This document shows positions 59,501 through 63,465 of a stretch of 64,000 nt of DNA, one piece after another. The first letter of the stretch is position 1, and each line of letters begins with the position of its first letter. The notes beneath the pieces are model-generated. The model was not told where the DNA came from. It did not search any database and was given only the letters and a program-made list of their open reading frames with translations. The DNA is from Gigantopelta aegis. Taxonomy: Eukaryota; Mollusca; Gastropoda; Neomphalida; Peltospiridae. Both the position numbers and the translations under genes were made by a program. The stretch lies in contig NC_054713.1 in the NCBI RefSeq assembly GCF_016097555.1, forward strand, positions 14,463,893 through 14,527,892, given 5' to 3'.

Positions 59501-61276
59501 TCTCAGTATCTGTGTGGTCCTTAACCATATGTCCAACGTCATATAACTGTAAATAAAATGTGTTGAGTGCGTCGTTAAATAAAACATTCTTTCTTTCCAT
59601 ATAACCGTAAATAAAATGTGTTGAGTGCGTCGTTAAATAAAACATTTCCTTTCCAATTAAGTTAAGGCACCTCCACCTTGGGCATAACTTTGCCAGATGC
59701 CGAGTCCAGGGCATATAGTTTAAACTGATCTGAGAAAGATATTTTCTTCCAGATGTTGGAGTTCGGAATGAGCGTCGTCTGTGTGCAGTGAACTACAACA
59801 CGTCATCAGGGTTCGAGATCATCCATGGCCTGCTGGACCGAGTCATGCAGCAACTCGAGGTCCAACACAGTCACGAACCCGAGGCTGGATACCATCTGGA
59901 GGCTTGTGATGGTAAACAGGATTAAAATTGATATATTTTGGGCCGTTCCATAATTTATCAGGAGGTGGTGTGCAGGAGGCCATTGTTTGTTTGGGGTTTT
60001 TTTGTTTTGTTTTTTAATTATCAACCCCAGAAGCAATGTTTTAGTGTCATAGCTGACAACCCACACATTTTAATTTTGATAACATATTAGTCAAAAATTA
60101 ATTAGTTTTTCTGACTTATGGCTAGGTAACCACAACTATTCAATTACAGACCAAAATATCTATAGAGTTGAATGAGGGGTGCAAAATGGAAACATTGTGC
60201 GACAGCCTATTCAGATAGACGTATGAAGTGGAAGATGGGGGCGAGGGGCAATACATAATACACACATGGAATTTTTATATTATTATTTTTTAAAACAATA
60301 TTTATTACGGTTAATACATTAGGGATTGACCAACAGGCAATGCCTGTATTAAGGACTTGGGGCCAATTTTAGTTGCTCACTCTCTCTGTCTGTCTAACTC
60401 TTATTCTTTCTTTTTCTCCCATCCATCCCTTCCCCAACCTCTCTCCCTTCCACCTCCCTTGCTCTCTCGCTTTCTCTCTGTCTCTCTGTCTCCGTCTTTT
60501 GTCACCAGCCTCAGTGGCATCATGGTTATGCCATCGGTCTACAGGCTGGTAGGTACTGGGTTCGGATCCCAGTCAAGCCATGGGATTTTTAATCCAGATA
60601 CTGACTCCAAACCCTGAGCGAGTGCTCCGCAAGGCTCAATGGGTAGGTGTAAACCACTTGCACCGACCAGTGATCCATAACTGGTTCAACAAAGGCAATG
60701 GTTTTTGCTATCCTGCCTGTGGGAAGCGCAAAAAAAGATCCCTTGCTGCTAATCGAAAAGAGTAGCCCATGTAGTGGCGACAGCGGGATTCCTCTCAAAC
60801 TCTGTGTGGTCCTTAACCATATGTCTGACGCCATATAACCGTAAATAAAATGTGTTGAATAACATTTATTTCTTTCTTTCTGTCTGTCTGTCTGTCTGTC
60901 TGTCAAAATAGTTTATAGTAGCAGACAGTGTATATTTCAAGTGACATAACACCCTGTAAAATTATTGGCTATTGCATTATCGGTTTTCTTCTTTCTTTTT
61001 TATCACATCTGTGATTGTTTGAAGGATTTTTGCAACATACATTCACACACATGCACAAACACACACATTCATATTACCAATACTAAAAGGCAACTATATT
61101 TTCTTTTTTTAAATGTTTTTACAGATCCCGCCTTTTTCCCAGGAAGGTGTGCCAATATAATCTGTCGAGGGAAGCCAATAGGTCAGCTGGGTGTCCTTCA
61201 CCCCGACACCGTGACAAAGTTTGACCTCAACATGCCCTGCTCAGCACTCGAAATCACCATCGAACCTTTCTTGTGA
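23109..61276 (+). CDS. FARSB: FARSB, cytosolic phenylalanine-tRNA ligase beta subunit (gene span)
   Basis: The beta chain of the cytosolic (alpha-beta)2 enzyme that charges tRNA-Phe; this chain carries tRNA-binding and proofreading domains. Exons: 23109-23166, 24795-24850, 26521-26618, 27749-27805, 29338-29410, 31487-31546, 36402-36457, 37029-37179, 38099-38207, 38935-39067, 41364-41415, 41639-41700, 42958-43064, 43665-43765, 44935-45015, 56258-56350, 56995-57112, 59753-59911, 61125-61276. They sum to 1776 nt, 591 residues plus stop, against about 589 in vertebrates, and all phases agree. It begins [19 protein letters not shown]. Residues about 1-90 are the N-terminal domain; 115-285 the B3/4 editing domain ([27 protein letters not shown]); 302-375 the B5 domain ([17 protein letters not shown]); 392-591 the synthetase-like core ([49 protein letters not shown]). 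All introns use GT-AG except intron 13 (AT-AC). Introns hold SINEs, transposons, an LTR fossil and large tandem arrays. The gene looks functional. Confidence 0.97.
23167..24794 (+). other. FARSB: FARSB intron 1, no repeats assigned
   Basis: The only long FARSB intron region near the 5' end without a SINE I can recognise. It is AT-rich and no conserved block was identified. Confidence 0.5.
24795..24850 (+). CDS. FARSB: FARSB coding exon 2
   Basis: Residues 20-38, [19 protein letters not shown]. Acceptor TTGTAG, donor GTGAGT. Confidence 0.96.
25005..25245 (+). mobile_element. SINE, A core with tail-2
   Basis: TCTAACCAGTGCAGCACAAC, AAAAGATCCCTTGCTGCTAT, TTTGATATCC and TCAATGTGCTCTAGTGGTG. The head is missing. 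Confidence 0.8.
25255..25610. mobile_element. A-type SINE piece joined to the (GACCT)n element
   Basis: 25255-25375 resembles an A SINE head and core. From about 25376 it switches to a GC-rich segment ending with GCTTGCGCTGAATGTGCAC and (GACCT)n, the reverse of the element at 1108-1195. The frames here are not genes. Confidence 0.6.
25700..25850 (+). mobile_element. SINE core fragment
   Basis: CGTTCCAGTCAGTGCTCCAT, CATGACTGGTATATCAAAAG and GAAAGATCTCTTGCTGC; both ends are eroded. Confidence 0.7.
26003..26250. mobile_element. short DNA transposon, TTTCTGCC(A)GA ends
   Basis: The ends are CAGTATTTCTGCTAGA and TCTGGCAGAAATCCTG, inverted with two mismatches. The interior matches 7330-7490 (GGAATTGAATGCAACCACAG, CAGTAATGATAAGAGTAATT). 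A G run of nine lies in the middle. Confidence 0.7.
26521..26618 (+). CDS. FARSB: FARSB coding exon 3
   Basis: Begins [17 protein letters not shown] and ends [10 protein letters not shown], the last codon split 2+1. The preceding intron holds A SINEs and a short transposon. Confidence 0.96.
26688..27130. mobile_element. short DNA transposon, TATACCA(C)CAAAT family
   Basis: It aligns over its full length with 29880-30330: CATAGACGACAATAGTAACA, GATATAAATACTACCACCCC, AGCGTCTATGACTACCC and GGTGCACCTCGAACTTTGAC. The left end GTATACCATCAAAT is partly inverted at the right (ATTTGGTTTAGTAC). No coding capacity. Confidence 0.75.
27228..27450 (+). mobile_element. SINE, A core with tail-2
   Basis: TCGTTCCAGCCAGTGCACCA through GACATCCAATAGCCAATGAT to GCTCTAGTGATGTCATAAA; head missing. 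Confidence 0.82.
27749..27805 (+). CDS. FARSB: FARSB coding exon 4
   Basis: [18 protein letters not shown] plus a split Lys codon. Acceptor TTTCAG, donor GTATGT. Confidence 0.96.
28100..28401 (+). mobile_element. SINE, A head with tail-2, full length (tail-2 type copy)
   Basis: Head GGGGCGGGACGTAGTCCAGT, then GAGATCGATCCCTGTCAGTG, the shared core, and tail-2: TTTGACATCCAATAGCC, AGTGATTAATAAATCAATG, TGCTCCAGTGTTGTTGTTAA. Tail-2 ends with a TTAAACAAAA stretch resembling the tail-1 end, so both may be read by related LINE enzymes. Confidence 0.9.
28720..29062. repeat. unclassified dispersed repeat with a 27-base poly-C tract
   Basis: Contains AATTCGGGCAAAAATTATAC and a segment resembling 14801-14896. 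The C run is at 29003-29029. Confidence 0.5.
29338..29410 (+). CDS. FARSB: FARSB coding exon 5
   Basis: [20 protein letters not shown], then IQPT; ends on a full codon with donor GTAAGT. Confidence 0.96.
29459..29826. mobile_element. nonautonomous TTAA-site transposon (family of 5715)
   Basis: TTAA lies at both ends (29459-29462 and 29823-29826). The inverted ends are eroded compared with 5715-6093. Internal blocks match (AACCAGGATGAC..GAAACA, TTCTAAACAATAAA). Older than the 5715 copy. Confidence 0.7.
29880..30330. mobile_element. short DNA transposon, TATACCACCAAAT family
   Basis: Ends GTGTATACCACCAAAT and ATTTGGTATAGCA are inverted. Full-length partner of 26688-27130. Confidence 0.78.
30476..30870 (+). 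mobile_element. SINE, B head with tail-2
   Basis: Head TCTCGGTGGTGTCGTGG and GGGTTCGGATCCCAGTCGAG, core AAAAGATCCCATGCTGCCTG, then TTTGACGTCCAATAGCCGAT and GTGGCGTCGTTAAATAAAAC. Confidence 0.9.
30902..30951. repeat. (GA)n followed by poly-G
   Basis: GA-rich microsatellite ending in an 11-base G run. Confidence 0.9.
31487..31546 (+). CDS. FARSB: FARSB coding exon 6
   Basis: [20 protein letters not shown], the start of the editing domain. Both ends are in phase 0. Confidence 0.96.
31739..31915. mobile_element. pogo/Tigger-type MITE, copy 1
   Basis: TA flanks CAGTGAAACCTCTCAAAGCC at the left and TTTAGAGAGGTTTCACTG at the right. CAGT ends and TA targets are typical of pogo-type Tc1/mariner elements. 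Copies: 42096-42268 and 61659-62016. Confidence 0.8.
32145..32225 (+). mobile_element. tRNA-like SINE head of another family
   Basis: GTTAGCTCAGTTGGTAGAGT fits a tRNA A box and GGTTGTAGGATCAAAGCC a B box. No recognisable core follows. Confidence 0.6.
32577..32660 (-). mobile_element. SINE tail with (GAAT)n
   Basis: (GAAT)n, then GTTTAACGACACCCCAGTAC and CGGCTATTGGATGTCAG: a tail-2-like end with a four-base repeat. The same tail type occurs in the triplicated block near 42580-42870. Confidence 0.65.
32735..33260 (-). mobile_element. LTR-retrotransposon fossil, gag part
   Basis: Read on -, the frames look like the N-terminal and capsid-like part of a Ty3/Gypsy-type or related gag (for example [19 protein letters not shown]). 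The element is incomplete and broken, with no pol region seen. Its low-coordinate end abuts an A-SINE scrap at about 32730. It lies inside FARSB intron 6 in antisense orientation. Confidence 0.7.
33528..34067. mobile_element. foldback element, ~235-bp arms
   Basis: 33528-33762 is repeated in reverse at 33836-34067 with few mismatches. The outer ends are ACTAAAGTACTAATC and GATTAGTACTTTAGT; the inner ends are CAGACTATAACACCCAG and CTGGGTGTTATAGTCTG. The spacer is about 73 bp. A nonautonomous palindromic transposon is the simplest reading. Confidence 0.85.
34068..35240. other. AT-rich DNA, no gene
   Basis: Low-complexity A/T-rich sequence built from recurring CTAAATTAAA-like words. It may be untranslated sequence of the LTR fossil, but nothing proves it. 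Confidence 0.4.
35425..35759 (-). mobile_element. LTR-like segment of the fossil retroelement
   Basis: 335 bp with TGTTAC .. CTACA ends. Read on -, an AATAAA-type signal lies inside (reverse of 35484-35489), and GGAGCCGACC next to it could be a primer-binding site. No partner LTR is in the window, so this rests on position and end structure. Confidence 0.4.
35824..36198 (+). mobile_element. SINE, A core with tail-1, with a ~100-bp insert
   Basis: The core is split after GGCCGTGATATGTGC by about 100 bp (35899-35997) and continues GTACTATCCTGTCTATGGG to tail-1 and TTCCTTCC. It abuts the 21-bp array. Confidence 0.8.
36199..36386 (+). repeat. 21-bp tandem array ending at the exon 7 acceptor
   Basis: Nine copies of CGTGTATATATATCATTTTT (+C), period 21. 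The last unit grades into CGTTTTTTGTTTTCCAG, the exon 7 acceptor, so the branch-point region is made of repeat. Confidence 0.95.
36402..36457 (+). CDS. FARSB: FARSB coding exon 7, between two tandem arrays
   Basis: [18 protein letters not shown] plus a split Arg codon. Its acceptor is the end of a 21-bp tandem array. Its last 47 nt and its donor (GTTTGG) are the first unit of an 80-bp array. Confidence 0.95.
36411..36730 (+). repeat. FARSB: 80-bp array of exon 7 end plus donor, four copies
   Basis: Unit: last 47 nt of exon 7 (GAGCTTCATTTCACTTCAAG .. CATTTGCAG) plus 33 nt of intron. Copies begin at 36411, 36491, 36571 and 36651. Copy 1 is the real exon; copies 3 and 4 share GAAAAC in place of CAAGAC. 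Confidence 0.95.
37029..37179 (+). CDS. FARSB: FARSB coding exon 8
   Basis: [38 protein letters not shown], then [12 protein letters not shown]; part of the B3/4 editing domain. Confidence 0.97.
37463..38026 (+). mobile_element. CTAGAAGCCCTG-family transposon split by a SINE
   Basis: Ends CAGGGCTTCTAGAATC and ATATAGAAGCCCTG. An A SINE interrupts it at about 37505-37706, with AGCCATAGGAT/AGCCATGGGAT duplicated on both sides. Outside the SINE it matches 8074-8442. Confidence 0.85.
37505..37706 (-). mobile_element. SINE, A head, tail lost
   Basis: Reversed A head and core (TCGATTAGCAGCAAGGGATC .. GGGGATCGATCCCAGACCG), missing most of tail-1. Confidence 0.85.
38099..38207 (+). CDS. FARSB: FARSB coding exon 9, runs into a donor-site array
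   Basis: [17 protein letters not shown], then [19 protein letters not shown] plus a split Gly. The last 40 nt or so plus donor GTAAGT are repeated about 12 times directly downstream. The first donor is inferred because later ones would bring in an in-frame TAA. Confidence 0.95.
38165..38695 (+). repeat. FARSB: 43-bp array of exon 9 end plus donor, ~12 copies
   Basis: Unit: GGATAGTACTTTCCATGCCA, CCAATTATAAATG|GTAAGTAACA; period 43. The first unit is the end of exon 9. Every unit keeps AAATGGTAAG except one with AAATTGTAAG (near 38290). About three decayed copies continue to 38800. The reverse strand gives spurious long frames with repeated [13 protein letters not shown]. Confidence 0.95.
38935..39067 (+). 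CDS. FARSB: FARSB coding exon 10
   Basis: [20 protein letters not shown], then [19 protein letters not shown] and AEPF; donor GTAAGC. Confidence 0.96.
39117..39635 (+). mobile_element. SINE, A head with tail-1, between ~95-bp duplications
   Basis: The SINE is at 39212-39539 (GTAGTCCAGTGGTAAAGTGC to tail-1). The block CCCAACCAGTTCCA(T/C)ACATC .. ACATTCCTTGCTGCTAA lies before it (39117-39211) and after it (39541-39637). The block is itself a diverged SINE core. Confidence 0.85.
39813..40005. mobile_element. MITE, CAGGGCTAG ends
   Basis: CAGGGCTAGCTCTGG at the left, CCAGAACTAGCCCTG at the right, 193 bp. A second copy is at 45303-45462. Confidence 0.8.
40028..41239. mobile_element. 1.2-kb TTAA-site transposon, inverted copy of 8944
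   Basis: TTAAAGGAATGC .. CTACCTTTAA. Reverse-complement partner of 8944-10165 along its whole length, 1212 versus 1222 bp. No transposase. It sits in FARSB intron 10. Confidence 0.8.
41364..41415 (+). CDS. FARSB: FARSB coding exon 11
   Basis: [17 protein letters not shown]. The acceptor is TTTTTTAAG; the next AG, two bases on, would break phase. Confidence 0.94.
41639..41700 (+). CDS. FARSB: FARSB coding exon 12
   Basis: [20 protein letters not shown] plus a split Asn; start of the B5 domain. Confidence 0.95.
42096..42268. mobile_element. pogo/Tigger-type MITE, copy 2
   Basis: TA-CAGTAAAACCTCTCAAAACC .. TAGAGGAGTTTCACTG-TA. Interior matches copy 1 (CTCTCTAAACTGGATACCTC). Confidence 0.82.
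42495..42905. repeat. (ATTC)n and a triplicated SINE-tail unit
   Basis: Long CATT/ATTC runs separate three copies of a unit with TATACTTACCTGTGACACCC, AATAGCGATGTATTCTTTG and CTGGAGTGTCCATAAACATT. The unit plus ATTC run is a reversed SINE tail of the 32577 type, tandemly copied just before FARSB exon 13. Confidence 0.85.
42958..43064 (+). CDS. FARSB: FARSB coding exon 13
   Basis: [20 protein letters not shown], then [12 protein letters not shown] plus the G of a split Asp codon. It ends at an AT-AC intron. Confidence 0.95.
43065..43664 (+). other. FARSB: U12-type AT-AC intron of FARSB
   Basis: The intron starts ATATCCTTTG, the minor-spliceosome donor consensus. It ends TTCCTTAACATTGGTAC, with the U12 branch motif TTCCTTAAC at 43648-43656 about nine bases before the terminal AC. 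Only this boundary joins [13 protein letters not shown] in frame; no GT donor or AG acceptor is available nearby. A C-head SINE lies inside. Confidence 0.92.
43249..43508 (+). mobile_element. SINE, C head (C type copy)
   Basis: tRNA-like head TCGGTGGTGTCGTGGTTAAG and GGGTTCGCAGCCC, then CCCAGAGCGAGTTTTAACG, CTCTTACTAACCACTAAC, ACTGTACTGGACAGACAAC, TGTGCCCAGGACAGCATGC and a GAAATATATTAAA end. It lacks the AAAAGATCCC core of A and B. It lies inside the U12 intron. Confidence 0.85.
43665..43765 (+). CDS. FARSB: FARSB coding exon 14
   Basis: [19 protein letters not shown], then [14 protein letters not shown]; donor GTAAAG. Confidence 0.96.
43839..44222 (+). mobile_element. SINE, B head with tail-1
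   Basis: CCTCGTGACGTCGTGGTTAG, GGGTTCGGATCCCAGTCGAG, core, GCGTCGTTAAGTAAATCA and (TTTC)n. It lies 74 bp after FARSB exon 14. Confidence 0.92.
44351..44680 (+). mobile_element. SINE, A head with tail-1, full length (A type copy)
   Basis: The best A copy: head GAGGGGCGGGACGTAGCCTG, B box region GGGATCGATCCCCGTCGG, then GTTCCAGACAATGCACCATG, core AAAAGATCCCTTGCTGCTAA, TGGCGACAGCGGGTTTCC, CCATATAACCGTAAAT, and tail-1 AAATGTGTTGAGTGTGTTG, TTAAATAAAACATTTC with TTTC repeats. Confidence 0.93.
44682..44908 (+). mobile_element. SINE, A core with tail-2
   Basis: It follows the previous SINE directly: ATTATTTCTCATTCCAGCCA .. AGTAGTGTTGTTAAACAAAA. It ends 26 bases before FARSB exon 15. Confidence 0.85.
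44935..45015 (+). CDS. FARSB: FARSB coding exon 15
   Basis: [19 protein letters not shown], then TEVLTFAL; donor GTGAGT opens the 11.2-kb intron that holds the satellite. Confidence 0.96.
45303..45462. mobile_element. MITE, CAGGGCTAG family, eroded
   Basis: CGGGACTAGCTCTGGCACTC .. CTCACCCACAGCTAGACCTG; shorter than the copy at 39813. Confidence 0.75.
45635..46114. mobile_element. TTAA-site transposon with a triplicated end
   Basis: Ends TTAAAGGGACATTCCCGAGT and CTCAGGAATGTCCCTTTAA. The left terminal 46 bp (TTAA, inverted repeat and GTTACATTGTAAGATGTTTC) is present three times in a row. The interior (TTAATATACAGCCACTAAT and following) matches the truncated copy at 59195. Confidence 0.85.
46267..54565. 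repeat. 87-bp satellite array, about 95 copies
   Basis: Unit: GGGCTTCTAGATTATGGTAG, CCCCACTCCCATAGCTAGTG, ATATTCAGTGTTGGGCTAGT, AAATAACTACTATTGTCATG, CCTGACG. Spacing is 87 bp in the first units measured (46271, 46358, 46445, 46532). A few rearranged units exist (about 48720, 49060, 49600, 50610). Variants such as CCAGACAG, CCTGAAGGG and GCTTTTAGTTTATGG are unevenly spread. No open reading frame. Confidence 0.97.
54780..55090 (+). mobile_element. SINE, A head with tail-1, inside the transposon
   Basis: GGGGGCAGGACGTAGTCCAG .. GTGCGTCGTTAAATAAAA. Flanked by TGATCACATGGC (54768) and TGATCCCATTGC (55100), a target duplication. Confidence 0.9.
55337..55641 (+). mobile_element. SINE, A head with tail-2
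   Basis: GAGGGCAGGACGTAGTCCAG, a shortened head, core AAAAGATCCCTTGCTACTAA, then TTTGACATCCAATAGCCTAT and AACCAAACAAACAAAC. Confidence 0.88.
55645..56200. mobile_element. dispersed repeat with a 105-bp triplication
   Basis: Three units of 105 bp (TCTTATTCCAGCTGTTCATT, TATTTGTGTTTATCTTGCAA, CCACTGTTTCTATCGGCCG, ATGATGACCGATTAAAGCG) run from about 55645 to 55960. Because 105 is a multiple of three they keep a 106-residue open frame, which has no recognisable domain. The rest, including the inverted ends around AGTTAACGACGTAGGATATT, matches the single-copy relative at 58430-58800. Confidence 0.75.
56258..56350 (+). CDS. FARSB: FARSB coding exon 16
   Basis: [19 protein letters not shown], then [12 protein letters not shown]. 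Acceptor TTCCTAG follows the satellite intron. Confidence 0.96.
56470..56590. repeat. (TC)n microsatellite
   Basis: Pyrimidine-rich CT repeat of about 115 bp in FARSB intron 16. Confidence 0.95.
56636..56962. repeat. (ATTC)n/(CATC)n simple repeats
   Basis: Irregular CATT, CATC and TCTC repeats fill most of the intron before exon 17. The Ser/His/Ile/Pro-rich frames are repeat translation. Confidence 0.9.
56995..57112 (+). CDS. FARSB: FARSB coding exon 17
   Basis: [39 protein letters not shown], then the G of a split Asp. The preceding intron is mostly simple repeat. Donor GTTTCT is weak. Confidence 0.95.
57385..57625 (+). mobile_element. degenerate C-head SINE
   Basis: Head-like GGTGGTGGTACTGGTTAAAC, then TTCTCTTACTAACTGC, CACTGTCCCGATCAGGCAGC and CAGCATGCTTGAACCCTAAT. 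Confidence 0.7.
57560..58420. repeat. ~270-bp direct duplication with a SINE between
   Basis: 57600-57835 (CAGCATGCTTGAACC.., TTAGTTACCTCCCCTTTT, GTGTAGCTCAGTAATGAG, TTGGTCAGAATAGTC) recurs, diverged, at 58158-58410 (CAGCATGCTTGACTG.., TTAGTTACCTCCCCTTTT, ATGTAGCTCAGTGGCGAG, TTGGTCAGACTAGTC). The A SINE at 57835-58150 fills the gap. Confidence 0.75.
57835..58150 (+). mobile_element. SINE, A head with tail-1
   Basis: GCCCAGTAACCACAGCACTC, core AAAAGATCCCTTGCTGCAAT, tail-1 ending TTCCTTCCTTCC. Confidence 0.87.
58430..58800. mobile_element. dispersed repeat, relative of 55645
   Basis: One diverged copy of the 105-bp part (GATTATGACGACCGATTCAT, AAACGTATACTAGCAGATT), then TAACTAGTTAATGACGTAGG and the reversed AGATATCCTACATG .. 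TCATTAAC. Confidence 0.7.
59195..59321. mobile_element. truncated TTAA-site transposon (family of 45635)
   Basis: TTAAAGGGACATTCCTGAGT, AAGATGTTATCGACTAACCG .. AGTGGCTGTATATTAAA. It is cut by the SINE at 59322. Confidence 0.75.
59322..59655. mobile_element. A SINE with inverted 5' half and duplicated tail
   Basis: 59322-59410 is a reversed A head (TAGCCCAATGGGCCCTACCA .. CACTGGGTAGGTTCTGCCCC). From 59411 a forward core and tail-1 follow (AAAAGATCCCTTGCTGCTAA .. AATAAAACATTC). The tail part CATATAACCGTAAATAAAAT .. AAACATTTCC is present a second time at 59598-59655. Confidence 0.82.
59753..59911 (+). CDS. FARSB: FARSB coding exon 18
   Basis: [35 protein letters not shown], then AGYHLEACD; donor GTAAAC. 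Confidence 0.96.
60507..60905 (+). mobile_element. SINE, B head with tail-1
   Basis: CAGCCTCAGTGGCATCATGG, GGGTTCGGATCCCAGTCAAG, core, a shortened tail-1 (GTGTTGAATAACATTTATTT) and (TCTG)n. Confidence 0.9.
61125..61276 (+). CDS. FARSB: FARSB coding exon 19, terminal
   Basis: [50 protein letters not shown] and TGA at 61274-61276. Confidence 0.97.
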
Positions 61277-61326
61277 TGAATAATTAATTCATAATTTATA
61301 AAACTCTATCCCAACTGAAGACTAGA

Positions 61327-61332
61327 AATAAA
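61327..61332 (+). promoter_or_regulatory. FARSB: probable FARSB polyadenylation signal
   Basis: AATAAA lies 50 bases after the stop codon, which would give a short 3' UTR. Confidence 0.6.
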
Positions 61333-61467
61333 ACACCCTCTGCCAGAGCAGAAATCTCCCAAAAATTTACTTTTTGTCTTTTATTTCTTATTCAGGGAAC
61401 AATATTTCATAAACTTAGGTGTTCGAAACCAAATGGACTGAATTTACAAAGCCAGTTTTGCTTAAAA

Positions 61468-61628
61468 GCAGGTGTTTAAGCATTGTAAATGTACGTAATT
61501 AAACGTGTGTAAGACGTAAACAGGAGTTTAAGTATTGTAAATGTACGTAATTAAACGTGTGTAAGACGTAAACAGGTGTTTAAGCATTGTAAATGTACGT
61601 AGTTAAATGTGTGTAACACGTAAACGGG
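61468..61628. repeat. 52-bp tandem repeat, three copies
   Basis: GTTTAAGCATTGTAAATGTA, CGTAATTAAACGTGTGTAAG, ACGTAAACAGGT; period 52, just beyond the FARSB 3' end. Confidence 0.9.
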
Positions 61629-61658
61629 CTTTGTAAATTGGTCTCAATATGTTTAATA

Positions 61659-62016
61659 CAATGAAAGCCCTCAAAACTGAATCCTCTGTAAACGGGAATT
61701 CCTTCAAAACTGGACATTTTACACTGTCCCTCAGTGCTCACACTGGAAATAACAGTTTTTAAGCCAATTTTCACACAATATGTACAATATTTCCTTCAAA
61801 ACTATTCAAATGTGACAAATTTAAAGAAAACTTTAGTAGCCAAATACAGAATGTTGTAGCCACTTTATATAAAAATGAGCAATTGGCTAATTTGGCAATG
61901 GACAGGGCGAGTCCTTTTTCGAATATCAGTACAGAACATAACCCCTCTAAACTGGACACCCCTTTAAACCAGACTTTTTACTTTTAGCCAAAGGGGTGTT
62001 TAGAGGGGGTTCAGTG
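61659..62016. mobile_element. pogo/Tigger-type MITE, copy 3, longer
   Basis: CAATGAAAGCCCTCAAAACT at the left, GTTTAGAGGGGGTTCAGTG at the right. It is about 358 bp, with extra middle sequence absent from the two 175-bp copies. Confidence 0.7.
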
Positions 62017-62076
62017 TATGTTATTTTAGTGAAGGGCTGTGTTAGTAGGAAATATCTTGCACAACAGCTGAGTGAG

Positions 62077-62210
62077 ATTTAGCCGAGTTGGTAGTCTAGA
62101 ACACTCAGTTCTTGGGTCAAGAGCTCCACATGGTATGTGCTATCCTGTATACAGGCAATGTACTTCTCCGTGGAATTCTGCGAAAAGCAACAAAAAAAAA
62201 AAAAATGGGA
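62077..62210 (+). mobile_element. tRNA-like SINE head with A-rich end
   Basis: GATTTAGCCGAGTTGGTAGT resembles an A box and TTGGGTCAAGAGCTCC a decayed B box. TGGTATGTGCTATCCTGTAT recalls the A core, and the end is poly-A. Confidence 0.55.
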
Positions 62211-62923
62211 GAAAAATATATTGCTTGAAAATAAAAAAAATATATTGCTTGTTCTGTTCTCTATGCATTAATGAGTGTGGCGTCAGTGCACCAGGTTGCA
62301 GAGAAGTAAATTGACCAATCAGTGTCGTGTTGCCCACGAAGATGGTACTTTTAAAATACACCCCATATTTGAATAAGATAGTTTACGAGTTTGAAAATAG
62401 GTAAGAAACTGGATCTTTAACAGGAATTGCACCTACATTTATGGTGCACAATTGTGTTGAATGAGATCTCACTTTCCATGAGCGATTTGTACATACCTAG
62501 CAGCCGTGAAATGGCAAAATAGGGGGTGCCTCCAAAAATAAAAGATTATTTCCAGATTTAGGTTGACATCACCCAGTTCAGATATTGTTGCTGCACAAAA
62601 CCAGGACTGACCATGTGTGATTCACCTGGGAAAATGATCTTTTTTTTAAATTTATGTTAATATGGTGGGCAGTATGTTATGATTTACTTCGCTGCTACCA
62701 CCAGGCTATGACAGGAAGAGGAAGTGTGTGATAGCTTCCGTGCATGCGCAGTTATTGTCATCTATGCACGGCGCGCTATATTGTCAGGAGCCTACAGTGT
62801 AAAAAGATATATTTTTCGACGCTGCCTCCTGACCCCCACAAGGGGCTCTTCCCCATGACTGGCAGGGGGCCTATGCGGCCCCGTGAACCCCTGGCACAAT
62901 GTTTCCTTGAAAACCATTTTTTG
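62211..62923. other. no gene recognised
   Basis: No reading frame of note. A GC-rich patch near 62820-62900 (CCTCCTGACCCCCACAAGG) looks like a mobile-element end but is unassigned. Confidence 0.4.
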
Positions 62924-63140
62924 TCAGTACTATGCCTGTGTATGGGAAAGGTATGCATGAAAACATTTACTGGGATTCCTCTATCAGAATTATCGAATGT
63001 TTGATATCCAATAGCCGATGGTTTATTTGATATCCAATCGCCGATGGTTTATTTGATATCCAATAGCCGATGGTTTATTTGATATCCAATAGCCGATGGT
63101 TAATAAATCAATGTGCACTAGTGGTAGTGTTAAACAAAAT
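62924..63140 (+). mobile_element. SINE tail-2 with a 26-bp internal quadruplication
   Basis: GATATCCAATAGCCGATGGT plus TTATTT occurs four times in a row (about 63003-63101) inside an otherwise normal tail-2 (AATAAATCAATGTGCACTAG). Confidence 0.85.
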
Positions 63141-63152
63141 AAACTCTTAACA

Positions 63153-63465
63153 ATGGTGGGATCAGGATGTAGCCCAGTGGTATAGTGCTCGCCTTGATGC
63201 ACGGTTGGTCTAGGATCAATCCCAGTCAGTGGGTCCATTGAGCTATTTCTCGTTCCAGCCAGTGCACCGAAACTGGTATGTCAAAGGCTGTGGTATGTGC
63301 TATCCTGTCTTTGGGATGGTGCATATAAAATTCCCCTGCTACTAATGACAATGTAGTGGGTTTCCTCTCTGACTAAATGTCAAATTATCAAATGTTTTAT
63401 ATCCAATAGCCGATGATTTAATAAATCAATGGTTTCTAGTGGTGTCATTAAAGAAAACAAACTGT
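63153..63465 (+). mobile_element. SINE, A head with tail-2
   Basis: GGATCAGGATGTAGCCCAGT, TAGGATCAATCCCAGTCAGT, core GGATGGTGCATATAAAA, ATATCCAATAGCCGATGATT and CTAGTGGTGTCATTAAAG. Confidence 0.88.

Noticed and set aside
62744-63004. 86-residue frame in a GC-rich patch
   Set aside because: No domain or codon signal; the patch resembles a repeat end and the frame runs into a SINE tail.
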